Assembly: GCF_003390325.1 (NCBI RefSeq)
Contig: NZ_QUOK01000004.1
Span: forward strand, 186,001-250,000
DNA from: Rhodohalobacter sp. SW132
Lineage (GTDB): Bacteria > Bacteroidota > Rhodothermia > Balneolales > Balneolaceae
Direction of reading: 5' to 3'
DNA: 64,000 nucleotides
Position numbers and translations under genes: made by a program. This document shows, one piece after another, positions 45,395 to 55,488 of the stretch (the stretch's first letter is position 1; each line of letters starts with the position of its first letter). The notes beneath the pieces were generated by a model, which did not search any database, was not told the origin of the DNA, and saw only the letters and a program-made list of their open reading frames with translations.

Positions 45395-47164
45395 ATGAGT
45401 ACGGGCATGGAGCAAAAACAACGTATTCTTTTGGTAGATGACAACGAGTCTATTCATGAGGATATTAAGGCAATTCTAAACATCAACCAAAAGGATGCCG
45501 ATCAGGAAATGTCGGAAATCGAAAACACTCTTTTTGGATCTTCCTCTGCCGGAAAAGCGGAGCCTGTTGCCAATATCTCCTATCAGATTGATCACGCCTA
45601 CCAGGGAGAAGAGGCGATCGAAATGGTGGATCGGGCCCAAATAGAGGGGAACCCCTATTCGCTGGTGTTTATGGATGTGCGCATGCCGCCCGGCATGGAT
45701 GGAATTGAGGCAATTCAGGAGATCTGGAAAGAGCATCCGTATACTGAAATGGTCATTTGTACCGCTTACTCGGACTATACGTGGGATCAGATTGTAAAAA
45801 ATCTCGGCACGACCGATAAGCTGCTCTTTATGAAAAAACCGTTTGATGCCACCGCACTCAAACAGACGGCTTTAACGCTGACCACAAAATGGAACTTACG
45901 CCAGGAAGCGATTGCCTATACCGAAAAGCTCGAAAAGGAAGTTACCGAACGCACCAAAGACCTTCGAAAACTTGTGAAAGAGTATAAGCAGATGAAGGAT
46001 AAAGCGGAAGAAGCCACAGCAACAAAAAGTGCTTTCCTTGCTACAATGAGCCATGAAATTCGTACGCCAATGAATGGTGTAATGGGAATGAACGATCTGC
46101 TGCTGGAAACCGCACTTGACACACAGCAGCGTGAACTTTCTGAACTGGTGAAAAAAAGTGCCGACTCCCTCCTTCGCGTAGTAAATGATATTCTGGACTT
46201 TTCAAAAATGGAAGCAGGCAAAATGGAGCTTGAATCTGTTCCATTTAACATCAGTGAAGTGATTCACGATGTAATCCAAACCCTGAATTTTTATTCACGA
46301 GCCAAAGGAATTTTAATTTCGCAACACGTAGACGATTCCGTTCCCGATACACTGATTGGAGATCCAACACGAATTCGTCAGCTTCTGCTGAATTATGGCA
46401 GCAATGCCGTAAAGTTTACGGAAAAAGGTGAAGTACTTATTAAGGCCGAAAATCTCGCTGCAGATAACGGTATGCATTCCATTCGTTTTTCAGTTAATGA
46501 TTCCGGAATTGGAATCTCCCCGGAAAAACTCTCCGGAATTTTCACTCCATTCAAACAGGCAGACTCCTCAACTACCCGGAAATATGGCGGAACCGGACTT
46601 GGGTTGGCAATCTGTCGTCAGCTTGCTGATTTAATGAAAGGAGAAGTGGGTGCCGAAAGTCAGCCGGGTATTGGATCCAAATTCTGGTTCACCGTTTCAC
46701 TCGATGAGTTCGATCCTGATAAATACGGTGAGGCTGATGGTAAAGACATCACATCCGGTGAGATCGATCCTGCCTTGAAAAAACTTAAAATCCTGGTTGT
46801 TGAGGATGATAAGGTGAACCAAATTGTCGCAAAAAAAATCCTTGAAAACGAAGGGTTTACTGTAGATATCGTGGAAACGGGCATAGCAGCCGTGAAGGCA
46901 ACCGAGCTGAACGACTACTCTTTTGTTCTGATGGATATCCACATGCCCGAAATGGATGGTTATGAAGCTACTTCACTCATTCGGGAGATGGAGCAGCAAA
47001 CCGGCAAACATTTGCCAATCATTGCGTTAACCGCATCTGCTATGGAAGAGGATAAAGAGCAAAGCCTGAAATCAGGCGCCGATGCACATCTTGTAAAACC
47101 GATTGACAAGCAAAATCTGCTGTCGGTCCTGCAGCAACATAGTAACATAAAACCTGTGAACTAA
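45395..47164 (+). CDS. Hybrid sensor kinase with N- and C-terminal receiver domains
   Basis: A soluble 589-residue protein with the order receiver (Asp94 in [10 protein letters not shown]; acidic pair DD at 15-16), coiled coil (about 172-213), HisKA (His220 in TMSHEIRTP), HATPase (N box [12 protein letters not shown] boxes NDSGIG and GGTGLGL) and a second receiver (acidic 469-472, Asp514 in [11 protein letters not shown]). It has no membrane or sensory domain of its own, so it can take phosphate from another kinase through the first receiver and pass it on. The neighbours, two propeller kinases without receivers, are candidates. Confidence 0.95.
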   Translation: MSTGMEQKQRILLVDDNESIHEDIKAILNINQKDADQEMSEIENTLFGSSSAGKAEPVANISYQIDHAYQGEEAIEMVDRAQIEGNPYSLVFMDVRMPPGMDGIEAIQEIWKEHPYTEMVICTAYSDYTWDQIVKNLGTTDKLLFMKKPFDATALKQTALTLTTKWNLRQEAIAYTEKLEKEVTERTKDLRKLVKEYKQMKDKAEEATATKSAFLATMSHEIRTPMNGVMGMNDLLLETALDTQQRELSELVKKSADSLLRVVNDILDFSKMEAGKMELESVPFNISEVIHDVIQTLNFYSRAKGILISQHVDDSVPDTLIGDPTRIRQLLLNYGSNAVKFTEKGEVLIKAENLAADNGMHSIRFSVNDSGIGISPEKLSGIFTPFKQADSSTTRKYGGTGLGLAICRQLADLMKGEVGAESQPGIGSKFWFTVSLDEFDPDKYGEADGKDITSGEIDPALKKLKILVVEDDKVNQIVAKKILENEGFTVDIVETGIAAVKATELNDYSFVLMDIHMPEMDGYEATSLIREMEQQTGKHLPIIALTASAMEEDKEQSLKSGADAHLVKPIDKQNLLSVLQQHSNIKPVN

Positions 47165-47200
47165 TTCACTGCTCAACTGGAGAGTCCCTGAAAAATATCG

Positions 47201-50200
47201 ATGCCTATTTCCATGCTCTTTTACAAACTCCATATCGTCTGCAGGCATCTTCATCAAAAAGCATTCCGGCTGATCACTCCCCTCTTTGCACTTCTTCTGC
47301 TAATTCTGCTCAATTTTGAAAATTCTGCCGCCGAACCGCCGGAACTGAAATTTCAGAGAATTTACGACGGACTGATGAGCGGACGCATCACCGCCATTCA
47401 CCAGGATCACACCCGCTATATGTGGGTGGGGACCAACAGCGGATTGCATCGGTATAACGGAATCGAATTTGAAGTGTACCTGTCTGGAAGCGACTCAACA
47501 ACCCTCATCAGCGAATATATTGGCTACATTTTTGAAGATCAGCAGAATCGACTTTGGATTGGCACCGCCGGCGGCATCAACTTATATGACCGGAATACCG
47601 ATCGGTTTATCCGGTTCCCATTTGAACAGCACGATAGCTACAATCCGGAAACCACAAGCGGCGTTCGAAAAATTCTGGAAGACCAAAACGGAGTGATCTG
47701 GGTTGCCGGAGGATCTGAAAACCTGTATCGATTGGATAACGTCAATCAACAGCTGACAGCCTATGCACCCGGATACAACTACGGTATCCATTCCATGTAC
47801 GCGAATGAGGACAACTCCCTCTGGATTGCAACACGAAGAAATGGGTTGATCCGCCTCAATACAGAGAATGGTTCCGTAGTTGAAGAGCACCGCCATGATC
47901 CCAATAACCCGGCTTCGCTGCCATCCAACAATATCGAAACCATTATCAAAGACAGAAACGGAACTCTTTGGATAGGCACACTCGGCAGAGGATTGGCAAG
48001 AATGGAGACGGACGGCAGCGATACAGTCTTTCACCGATACCATCACGTTCCGGGAGACAGGCATTCGCTTCTGAACAATTTTGTTCTCACCCTGCACCTC
48101 GATCGCGATCAGAATTTGTGGATTGGCAATGAAAATGGCGGCCTCCATTTTTATGATCCATCAGCAGACCGGTTCTATCAATATCAAAACGATCCGAACA
48201 GCCAGTATAGCCTGACCGATAACTCCATCTGGGTGATGTATCACGATATGAACGGCCGCTACTGGATCGGAACGGGCCAGACCGGGCTGAACATTGCAGA
48301 CAGATTCAATCACAAGTTTTCGCACTATCGTGAACCGATGATCCGCGGAGGTTTAAAAAGTTACGTGATGCGTGATGTTCTTGAGGGCAGCCGGGGCGAA
48401 ATCTGGTTTGCAACCGATGGCGGTGGAATCAGCCATTTTGACCGGGAGACTGAAACATTTACCAGTTACCTGCATGATCCCGACGATCCTGCATCAATCG
48501 GTTCAGACGCTGCGCTTCATCTCAACTTTGATAAGGCAGGACGTTTGTGGATCGGAACGTTTCGCGGCGGGCTGAATATCCTCACCGACCGAGAAAACGG
48601 AATATTCACTTCATTTCAGGAATTCTTTCACATTGATGATGAACAATTTCCATCAGATAATATATTCGCAACCCACTTTGATCATGAACACGATACAATC
48701 TGGATAGGCTCCTATGGCGAGGGACTCTACCGGCTTGATCCGAATACGGGACAATTCGACCGGTTTCATTCGGAAAGTGGTTCGGCAGCCATTGCAAACT
48801 ACATCGTTAACATTTTTGAAGACAGCCGCAATAACATCTGGATTGCCACACTGGAAGGACTGTTTCGAATTGCATCAGAGGATAAAGACCAGGTCCGGTT
48901 CGAAAAATTTACTCATGATCGTGCTAACCCGGAGTCTTTACCTCGAAATGTGGTTCATCATGTAATGGAAGACAGCCAACAGAATATCTGGGTTGCCACT
49001 TCTGACGGACTGGCTCGATTTGATGCGGAAACAAATACATTTATCACTTACACTACTGATGACGGGCTTGTAAGCAACAACATCAAATCGATCAATCTCG
49101 ATCTGTACGGAAATTTATGGATTGCTACTAATCGCGGGATATCCCGGTTTGATACTGAAACCCAAACCTTTAAAAATTTTACCCGAACAGACGGTCTTCA
49201 AGGTGATGAATTCTCGCAATACTCAACAACCAGCCTGCAAAATGGTGAACTGGTATTTGGCGGGATGAACGGATTTACCATTTTTCACCCCGATGATGTG
49301 GTCGACAACCCTTTTGCGCCGCCTGTTTATATCACCGATTTTAAGCTTCTGAACCGATCTGTGGCTATTGGCGGCGACTCACCCCTTCAAAAACACATCT
49401 CTGTCACGGACACCCTCAACCTGTCGTACGATCAGAACATTTTCACATTTGAGTTTATCGGGCTGAATTACACGCAAACCGTGAACAACCGGTACGCCTA
49501 CATGCTGGAGGGATTTGAAGACGATTGGAATTACGTAGGCACCCAGCGAAATGCCACATACACCAATATGAATCCCGGCAACTATACGTTTCGGGTTAAA
49601 GCTGCCAATCACGACGGCGTGTGGAACGAGATGGGAGCTTCCCTCGTACTCAATATTGCCCCACCCTTCTGGCAAACCAACTGGTTTTACCTGTTGATGG
49701 GTTTCCTTGGAGTCAGTTTTTTTGGTTTCATTTATCGCTACAAAGTAATGCAGGTACAGCAGCAAAATCGTCTGCTTGAAAGAGAAGTGGCTGAGAGAAC
49801 CGAAGATCTGAAAGAGACTCTCAGAAAGCTGAAAGAATCGCAAAAAGCGGTGGTGGATAAAGCTCATAAAGCGGGGATGGCCGAAATTGCAGCCGGCGTG
49901 CTTCATAATGTGGGAAATGTACTCACCAGCGTAAATACCTCTGCCCTTTTGATCAAAGAGAAAGCAGACCGATCTAAACTGACCGGCCTGGTAAATGCGA
50001 ACCAGATTTTGCGTGAAAACATTGACCGGCTTGATGAATTTATAGCCAATGATCCGAGAAGCAAGCCGCTGATGGAGTACTACCTGAAGCTCGAAGAACC
50101 TTTACTGCAGGAACATCGTGATTTGGTTTACCAGGCGGAACGGCTTTCGGAAAAGATCAAAATAATCAATGAGGTGATAGCGGCACAGCAGAACTATGCC

Positions 50201-50740
50201 GGGGCGAGTATGTTTGAAGATCATATCTCACTGACGGATGTTATCGAAAATGCGCTCTCGCTACAGGCAGGGTCCATTGAAAGGCACGGGCTGAATGTAG
50301 TGCAGGATTTCAAGACCCGGTCCTCCGTTAAAGCCCAGCGGGCAAAACTGATCCATGTGCTGGTGAATCTCTTCAAAAATGCGAAAGAGGCGATGGAAGA
50401 AAACCATCCGGAAAACCGAACCATTCAAATTAAAACCTGGCAGGATGATCAACATATCTACCTGACGGTTACCGATAACGGTTCCGGTATTAAACCTGCG
50501 CATCTTCAAAAAGTATTTTCTCACTCCTTTACGACTAAAAAAGATGGTCACGGTTTTGGCCTTCACAGCAGTGCAAACTATATGCAGGAGATGGGCGGCA
50601 GCATCGAAGCAGTGAGCGAGGGGTTGGGCAAAGGATCCGTTTTTAAACTCACATTCCCGATTTCAGATTCACCAACAAAATCTAATGAGGAACTAAACGA
50701 AATTGACCCTGCCTCACACAACGGTAAACCATCAACGTAA
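47201..50740 (+). CDS. Regulator-propeller sensor histidine kinase 1
   Basis: A 1179-residue membrane sensor. A signal anchor (about 20-45) precedes a periplasmic double beta-propeller of repeated LWIGT-type blades (about 55-720), a Y_Y_Y domain (about 735-820, ending FRVKAANHDGVW), one membrane helix (about 827-847), a coiled coil (LEREVAERTEDLKETL), the atypical His box AAGVLHNVGN (about 896-905) and a HATPase (VNLFKNAKEAM, TDNGSGI, HGFGLH). It ends after the HATPase and lacks receiver and AraC-type HTH domains. The ligand is unknown. Start choice between ATG 47201 and 47213 is open. Confidence 0.93.
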   Translation: MPISMLFYKLHIVCRHLHQKAFRLITPLFALLLLILLNFENSAAEPPELKFQRIYDGLMSGRITAIHQDHTRYMWVGTNSGLHRYNGIEFEVYLSGSDSTTLISEYIGYIFEDQQNRLWIGTAGGINLYDRNTDRFIRFPFEQHDSYNPETTSGVRKILEDQNGVIWVAGGSENLYRLDNVNQQLTAYAPGYNYGIHSMYANEDNSLWIATRRNGLIRLNTENGSVVEEHRHDPNNPASLPSNNIETIIKDRNGTLWIGTLGRGLARMETDGSDTVFHRYHHVPGDRHSLLNNFVLTLHLDRDQNLWIGNENGGLHFYDPSADRFYQYQNDPNSQYSLTDNSIWVMYHDMNGRYWIGTGQTGLNIADRFNHKFSHYREPMIRGGLKSYVMRDVLEGSRGEIWFATDGGGISHFDRETETFTSYLHDPDDPASIGSDAALHLNFDKAGRLWIGTFRGGLNILTDRENGIFTSFQEFFHIDDEQFPSDNIFATHFDHEHDTIWIGSYGEGLYRLDPNTGQFDRFHSESGSAAIANYIVNIFEDSRNNIWIATLEGLFRIASEDKDQVRFEKFTHDRANPESLPRNVVHHVMEDSQQNIWVATSDGLARFDAETNTFITYTTDDGLVSNNIKSINLDLYGNLWIATNRGISRFDTETQTFKNFTRTDGLQGDEFSQYSTTSLQNGELVFGGMNGFTIFHPDDVVDNPFAPPVYITDFKLLNRSVAIGGDSPLQKHISVTDTLNLSYDQNIFTFEFIGLNYTQTVNNRYAYMLEGFEDDWNYVGTQRNATYTNMNPGNYTFRVKAANHDGVWNEMGASLVLNIAPPFWQTNWFYLLMGFLGVSFFGFIYRYKVMQVQQQNRLLEREVAERTEDLKETLRKLKESQKAVVDKAHKAGMAEIAAGVLHNVGNVLTSVNTSALLIKEKADRSKLTGLVNANQILRENIDRLDEFIANDPRSKPLMEYYLKLEEPLLQEHRDLVYQAERLSEKIKIINEVIAAQQNYAGASMFEDHISLTDVIENALSLQAGSIERHGLNVVQDFKTRSSVKAQRAKLIHVLVNLFKNAKEAMEENHPENRTIQIKTWQDDQHIYLTVTDNGSGIKPAHLQKVFSHSFTTKKDGHGFGLHSSANYMQEMGGSIEAVSEGLGKGSVFKLTFPISDSPTKSNEELNEIDPASHNGKPST

Positions 50741-50754
50741 CAGAGGAGCCCGGG

Positions 50755-50859
50755 ATGATTCAATTACAAATCAATGCAGTTCGAAAAGGGCAATGGACCT
50801 CGGGGCTATGGTCTGATAAACATTCTGTTAAATCAAACATCGGGGCTAAAGAGTCATGA
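50755..50859 (+). CDS. 34-residue coupled small ORF between the two propeller kinases
   Basis: The frame starts at ATG 50755 with a Shine-Dalgarno AGGAG (50743-50747) at good distance, codes for 34 residues (MIQLQINAVRKGQWTSGLWS, then a basic/polar tail) and ends in an ATGA overlap with the next kinase gene (50856). No family is recognised. It may be a leader that sets translation of the kinase by coupling, or a chance frame in the 115-base gap. Confidence 0.45.
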   Translation: MIQLQINAVRKGQWTSGLWSDKHSVKSNIGAKES

Positions 50860-53800
50860 ATCAAATCCGGAAATATCTTTTTCTGATTCTACTTCCGGTG
50901 TGCTTCTCTGCTGCAGCTACACATGCACAAGTGCCCTCTGAAGCGATCCGTTTTGACCACCTGACCGATGCCGACGGCCTGTCACAGCGCACCGTTGAAG
51001 CGATCATACAAGACAGCCACGGCTATCTCTGGTTCGGAACGTATGATGGTGTGAATCGCTACAACGGGCACGAAATCACCGTCTATAAATTTGATCCGAA
51101 CCTGCCAAACAGCATCAGTTTCAATGAAATTTCGGCCATTATTGAAGATAAAGAACAAAACTTATGGATCGCTACGGATGGCGGCGGACTGAACCGGTAT
51201 GTGCGGGAACTCGATCATTTTGTTCACTACAGTGCTGATCCTTCCAAACCGGACAGCCTGAGACTCAGTGACAATGCCATTTACGCACTCGCGGAAGATG
51301 CCGACGGAGGAATATGGATCGGTACTGAATACGGCCTGAACTATATGGATCCTGAAACCGAAACTTTTACACATTATTATGCAGATAGTGATGACCCAAA
51401 TCGGTTTAGCGAAAACAGTGTTCGAGCACTTCTAACTGAAGATGACGGTACGTTGTGGGTTGGAACGCTTAACGGCTTTCACAGGCTGAATCGTCAAACC
51501 GGTGAATTTCGCAGTTTTTATTCCACATCTGGTGAGGGAAGTATCTCAGATAACACCATTCAGGTGATCTACCGGGATCGGCGGGGTACGTTATGGATCG
51601 GCACACAAAATGGAGGGCTGAATTATTATGATGAAGATGAGGACCGGTTTTATGCGTACCAGCATGACCGGAGTGACCCCAACAGCATCAGCGATAACTC
51701 TATAACCAATATCCTGGAAGACAGCAGGGGGATTCTGTGGATTGGAACTGAAAATGCCGGCCTAAATGTCTTCGATCGTGAAAATAACCGGTTTATCCAT
51801 TACAAAAATGAACCGGGAGATCCATCCAACCTGAATAACAACGCGATTTATTCCATCTACGAAAGCAGAGATCAGATTCTGTGGATCGGAACGTATAATG
51901 GCGGATTGAATATCACGGACCGGAAATTTGCCATGTTTGAGCATTACAGCCACGATCCCTATCAGCCAACATCTCTCAATACCCATTCCGTTTTCTCCTT
52001 TTTTGAAGATAGTGCCGGGAATTTCTGGGTGGGAACAGATGGCGGCGGGCTGAACCGATTTGATCGAAAAACCCGAACCTTTACAGCATACCGGCACGAT
52101 CCTTACGATTTGAACAGTCTTCCAAACGATGTCGTGTTCGACATCGAAGAGGATCAGCATGGCAATCTATGGATTGGTACATATCGTGGCGGACTCAGTA
52201 AATTTGATACCAAAACGGAAAGCTTCACCCATTTTCGCCATAATCCGGATAACCCGGACGGGCTGAATAACGAGAATATTTTCGCACTCTATTTCGACCC
52301 GGAAAATCCAAATCATCTGTGGATTGGAACCAATGGCGGCGGTATCAATCTTTTTGATATCGAAAATGATCAGTTTTATCATTTCACCCAGCATGAAGAA
52401 AATCCGCAGGCATCCAGCAGTAACTACATCCGGGAGTTTTATGATGACAGCCGGGAAAATTTCTGGGTTGGTGCTTACGGCAATAATTTAATCCGGTTCA
52501 GCAAATCGGATCATACATTCCATAATTACGAACTTTCCGGGCTGAGTTTCCTGAGCAATGCTATTCAGTCAATATACGAAGATTCGGAAAACAGGCTCTG
52601 GCTCGGCAGCCGAAGTGGCGGTTTGATTCTTTTCGACCGGGAGAGCGAAGAGTTCACCTCATTCACCACTCGTGAGGGCCTGCCCAGCAACATTATTTAT
52701 GGTATTCTTGAAGATGAAAGCCGGAATCTCTGGTTAAGCACCAATAACGGAATTGCAAAATTTAATCCCGAAACGGGGTCATCCGTAAATTACGGCGTGG
52801 AACACAATCTCCAGAGCCGCGAGTTTAACCAGCGGGCATTTTATAAAGACAGCAGCGGTTACATGTATTTTGGAGGAGTGAACGGATTTAACCGCTTTCA
52901 CCCCGACAGCGTCCGCCACGACGAGCACGTTTCTCCGGTTGTGCTCACCGATTTTCTGATTTTTAATGAACCGGTACCCATCGGCAGGGATAACTCTCCC
53001 CTGACGAAACACATCAGCCTGACAGACTCTATTGAACTGTCGTATGATCAATCCGTTTTCACTATAGAGTATGTAACGCTCAATTTTGATGCCGGAAAAG
53101 GGGAACAATTTGCCTACATGCTCGAAGGGTTTGACAGCGACTGGAACCGTGTGGGAGATAAACGTTCAGCCACCTACACCAACCTGAATCCCGGGGAGTA
53201 TACCTTCCGGGTACGAGCGGCCAACAGCAGCGGGATGTGGGGTGATGAAGTTTCGCTCGGAATTGTAATCACGCCACCCTTCTGGCGCACAGCCTGGTTC
53301 TACATGTTGATGATCCTGCTGATCGGCAGTACGGGAACATACGGTTTCAGGTGGAAAGTCCGATCCATTTCGGAGCAAAACCGGCGCCTTGAGGATGAAG
53401 TTGCCCGTCAGACTCATGATTTAAAAAATACACTTGGAGAGCTGCGCGATACCCAGGCGGAACTGGTTGAAAAAGCCCACAAAGCGGGAATGGCCGATAT
53501 TGCCACCAATGTACTGCACAATATCGGTAACATTTTGAACAGTGTAACCACCTCTACATCCCTTATTTCAGATATCCTGGATAAATCATCCGTGGAAAAA
53601 CTTCATAATGCAAACATGCTGCTCGCGGCAAACCAGGAGAATATTGAAGAGTTTATTGTGAATGATCCCAAAGGGAAAAAACTGCTGGAATACTACCTCA
53701 AACTCGATAAACCGATCACGAAAGAATTTGAACAGCTCAGCAAGCAGAACAGCCGTTTGAAGGAAAAAATCCAGCTCATTTCGGATGTTGTTGCCGCTCA

Positions 53801-54299
53801 GCAAAACTACTCACGTGCAAAACGCCTGGCTGAACCGCACTCACCACGGCAGCTTATTGAAGATTCCATTGCATTGATGGACAACAATTTCCAGCGATCT
53901 GATTTAATCTTTGAGCGGGATTATCAGCCGACAGACCCGATACGGATCGATAAGAGCAAGATGATTCACGTAATCATCAACCTTCTCAAAAATGCCGGAG
54001 AATCGATTCGTGAAGCAGATCCGGACCGAAAAGTCATCACAATTCAGCTGAGGCAGGATGAAGATTCCATTCGTATGGTCATATCAGATACCGGTGGTGG
54101 AATCAGTCACGATAATCTTCTGAAGATCTTCAATCACGGGTTCAGTACAAAATCCACCGGTCACGGATATGGGCTTCACAGCTGTGCTAACTATATGAAA
54201 GAGATGGGCGGAAGCATACATGCAGAAAGCTCCGGTAATGGTAAAGGCGCATCGTTTATACTCACTTTTCCAAGAACCGTATCGGCTGAGAGCGAGTGA
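50856..54299 (+). CDS. Regulator-propeller sensor histidine kinase 2
   Basis: A 1147-residue paralogue of the preceding kinase with the same order: signal peptide (about 1-25, ending THAQ), double propeller of LWIGT-type blades (about 40-700), Y_Y_Y domain (to about 805), membrane helix (about 811-832), coiled coil, the VLHNIGN His box (about 886-892), and HATPase (INLLKNAGESI, SDTGGGI, HGYGLHSCANYMKEMGGS). It also ends after the HATPase. The tandem arrangement and similar ends indicate duplication with divergence of the sensor part. The output partner must be encoded elsewhere or be the hybrid kinase upstream. Confidence 0.93.
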   Translation: MNQIRKYLFLILLPVCFSAAATHAQVPSEAIRFDHLTDADGLSQRTVEAIIQDSHGYLWFGTYDGVNRYNGHEITVYKFDPNLPNSISFNEISAIIEDKEQNLWIATDGGGLNRYVRELDHFVHYSADPSKPDSLRLSDNAIYALAEDADGGIWIGTEYGLNYMDPETETFTHYYADSDDPNRFSENSVRALLTEDDGTLWVGTLNGFHRLNRQTGEFRSFYSTSGEGSISDNTIQVIYRDRRGTLWIGTQNGGLNYYDEDEDRFYAYQHDRSDPNSISDNSITNILEDSRGILWIGTENAGLNVFDRENNRFIHYKNEPGDPSNLNNNAIYSIYESRDQILWIGTYNGGLNITDRKFAMFEHYSHDPYQPTSLNTHSVFSFFEDSAGNFWVGTDGGGLNRFDRKTRTFTAYRHDPYDLNSLPNDVVFDIEEDQHGNLWIGTYRGGLSKFDTKTESFTHFRHNPDNPDGLNNENIFALYFDPENPNHLWIGTNGGGINLFDIENDQFYHFTQHEENPQASSSNYIREFYDDSRENFWVGAYGNNLIRFSKSDHTFHNYELSGLSFLSNAIQSIYEDSENRLWLGSRSGGLILFDRESEEFTSFTTREGLPSNIIYGILEDESRNLWLSTNNGIAKFNPETGSSVNYGVEHNLQSREFNQRAFYKDSSGYMYFGGVNGFNRFHPDSVRHDEHVSPVVLTDFLIFNEPVPIGRDNSPLTKHISLTDSIELSYDQSVFTIEYVTLNFDAGKGEQFAYMLEGFDSDWNRVGDKRSATYTNLNPGEYTFRVRAANSSGMWGDEVSLGIVITPPFWRTAWFYMLMILLIGSTGTYGFRWKVRSISEQNRRLEDEVARQTHDLKNTLGELRDTQAELVEKAHKAGMADIATNVLHNIGNILNSVTTSTSLISDILDKSSVEKLHNANMLLAANQENIEEFIVNDPKGKKLLEYYLKLDKPITKEFEQLSKQNSRLKEKIQLISDVVAAQQNYSRAKRLAEPHSPRQLIEDSIALMDNNFQRSDLIFERDYQPTDPIRIDKSKMIHVIINLLKNAGESIREADPDRKVITIQLRQDEDSIRMVISDTGGGISHDNLLKIFNHGFSTKSTGHGYGLHSCANYMKEMGGSIHAESSGNGKGASFILTFPRTVSAESE

Positions 54300-54408
54300 A
54301 CTGATTTTTCTCCGCTACCTAAAGAAAGCCGATCTGGCGAGGAACTTATTTTTAATCTCAGTCAAGCTTTTGGAAGACAGCACACTGCACACAGCAGGTT
54401 TAGTGCGG

Positions 54409-55488
54409 TTAGCTATCTGCTAAAGGGATCTGCAAAGTAAAAACAGAACCCTCTCCCGGTGTGCTGCTAACCGTCAAGTCACCCCCCATCATACGGGCAA
54501 GTTTTTTGCTGATGGGAAGCCCCAGTCCAAATCCTCCTTTATTTGAATCGGATAGATTTTGTTTCATCTGAATAAACGGCTGGAAAATCTGGTCAATTTT
54601 TCCGGAAGGAATACCGATCCCTGTATCCTTTATGCAAACCTTTACAAATTTGGGGGTCTTTTCGGTAAACAATTCAATCTTTCCGCCGTGATCAGTGAAC
54701 TTAATTGCGTTTTTCAAAAGATTCATAATAACTTGTTGAAGCCGGTCTGCGTCTGCCCATACTCTCAAATCCGTTTTATCACCCCGGGTTAATTTCAACC
54801 CTTTGCTTTCGGCATCATGCATAACCATCATATAGGATTTAACAAGTATCTCCTCGAGTAACACAATTTCTTTATTTATCGTGAAATGACCCGTTTCAAG
54901 TTTAGCAAAGTTCAGGATATCATCTGCCAGTCTTGCCAGGTTTTTGCTCGCATTTTTGATCAGGCCCAAATATTTATATTGATCACTGTTTCCTTTGCCA
55001 TTAATCTCATCCGATAGCAAATCTACTGTTAACAAAATTACACTGAGTGGCGTACGTAGCTCGTGTGACATCATCGAGAGGAACTCCTCCCTTTCATCGC
55101 TGGTTTTTTCAGCTTTCTTTTTATCGTATAAAATTCTGTCTTCAAATTCAGATCGGCGCTGCATCCAAACTACAATACAGCGATTATTAAACCCGGAATT
55201 TTCAGTAGTTCTCTCCGCGTTAATCAAAACCGGGATTTGTTCTTTCTCTTTTGACAGCAGAGTAAGAAAGATCTCATCAACCCGGTTTTCCATCTTTAGC
55301 ATTGGGAAAAGGTGTGTTTGATAGAATACTCCTGATCCCGGAGTGAAAATAGATTCAATATGTTGATTTATGAGTTCATCCTGCGAATAACCCACCATTT
55401 CACAAAACCTGTTATTTACCCGGCCCAGTATTCCCTCGTCGTTAAATTCAAGGTACCCGCACGGTAAGTTATCCAGAATGATGTCCAT
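54409..55488 (-). CDS. PAS-domain histidine kinase paired with an RsbQ-like hydrolase
   Basis: A cytoplasmic 359-residue kinase: PAS domain (about 1-112; ending in a TPGSGVFYQTHLFPML segment and strands), short coiled coil, HisKA (His142 in MMSHELRTPLS) and HATPase (NLLKNAIKFTD, KDTGIGIP, GFGLGLPISKKLA). It has no receiver or membrane segment. The start codon overlaps the stop of the upstream hydrolase gene, so the two proteins are made together. In Bacillus subtilis the RsbQ hydrolase works with RsbP, a PAS phosphatase; here a kinase takes that place. Confidence 0.93.
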   Translation of the reverse strand: MDIILDNLPCGYLEFNDEGILGRVNNRFCEMVGYSQDELINQHIESIFTPGSGVFYQTHLFPMLKMENRVDEIFLTLLSKEKEQIPVLINAERTTENSGFNNRCIVVWMQRRSEFEDRILYDKKKAEKTSDEREEFLSMMSHELRTPLSVILLTVDLLSDEINGKGNSDQYKYLGLIKNASKNLARLADDILNFAKLETGHFTINKEIVLLEEILVKSYMMVMHDAESKGLKLTRGDKTDLRVWADADRLQQVIMNLLKNAIKFTDHGGKIELFTEKTPKFVKVCIKDTGIGIPSGKIDQIFQPFIQMKQNLSDSNKGGFGLGLPISKKLARMMGGDLTVSSTPGEGSVFTLQIPLADS

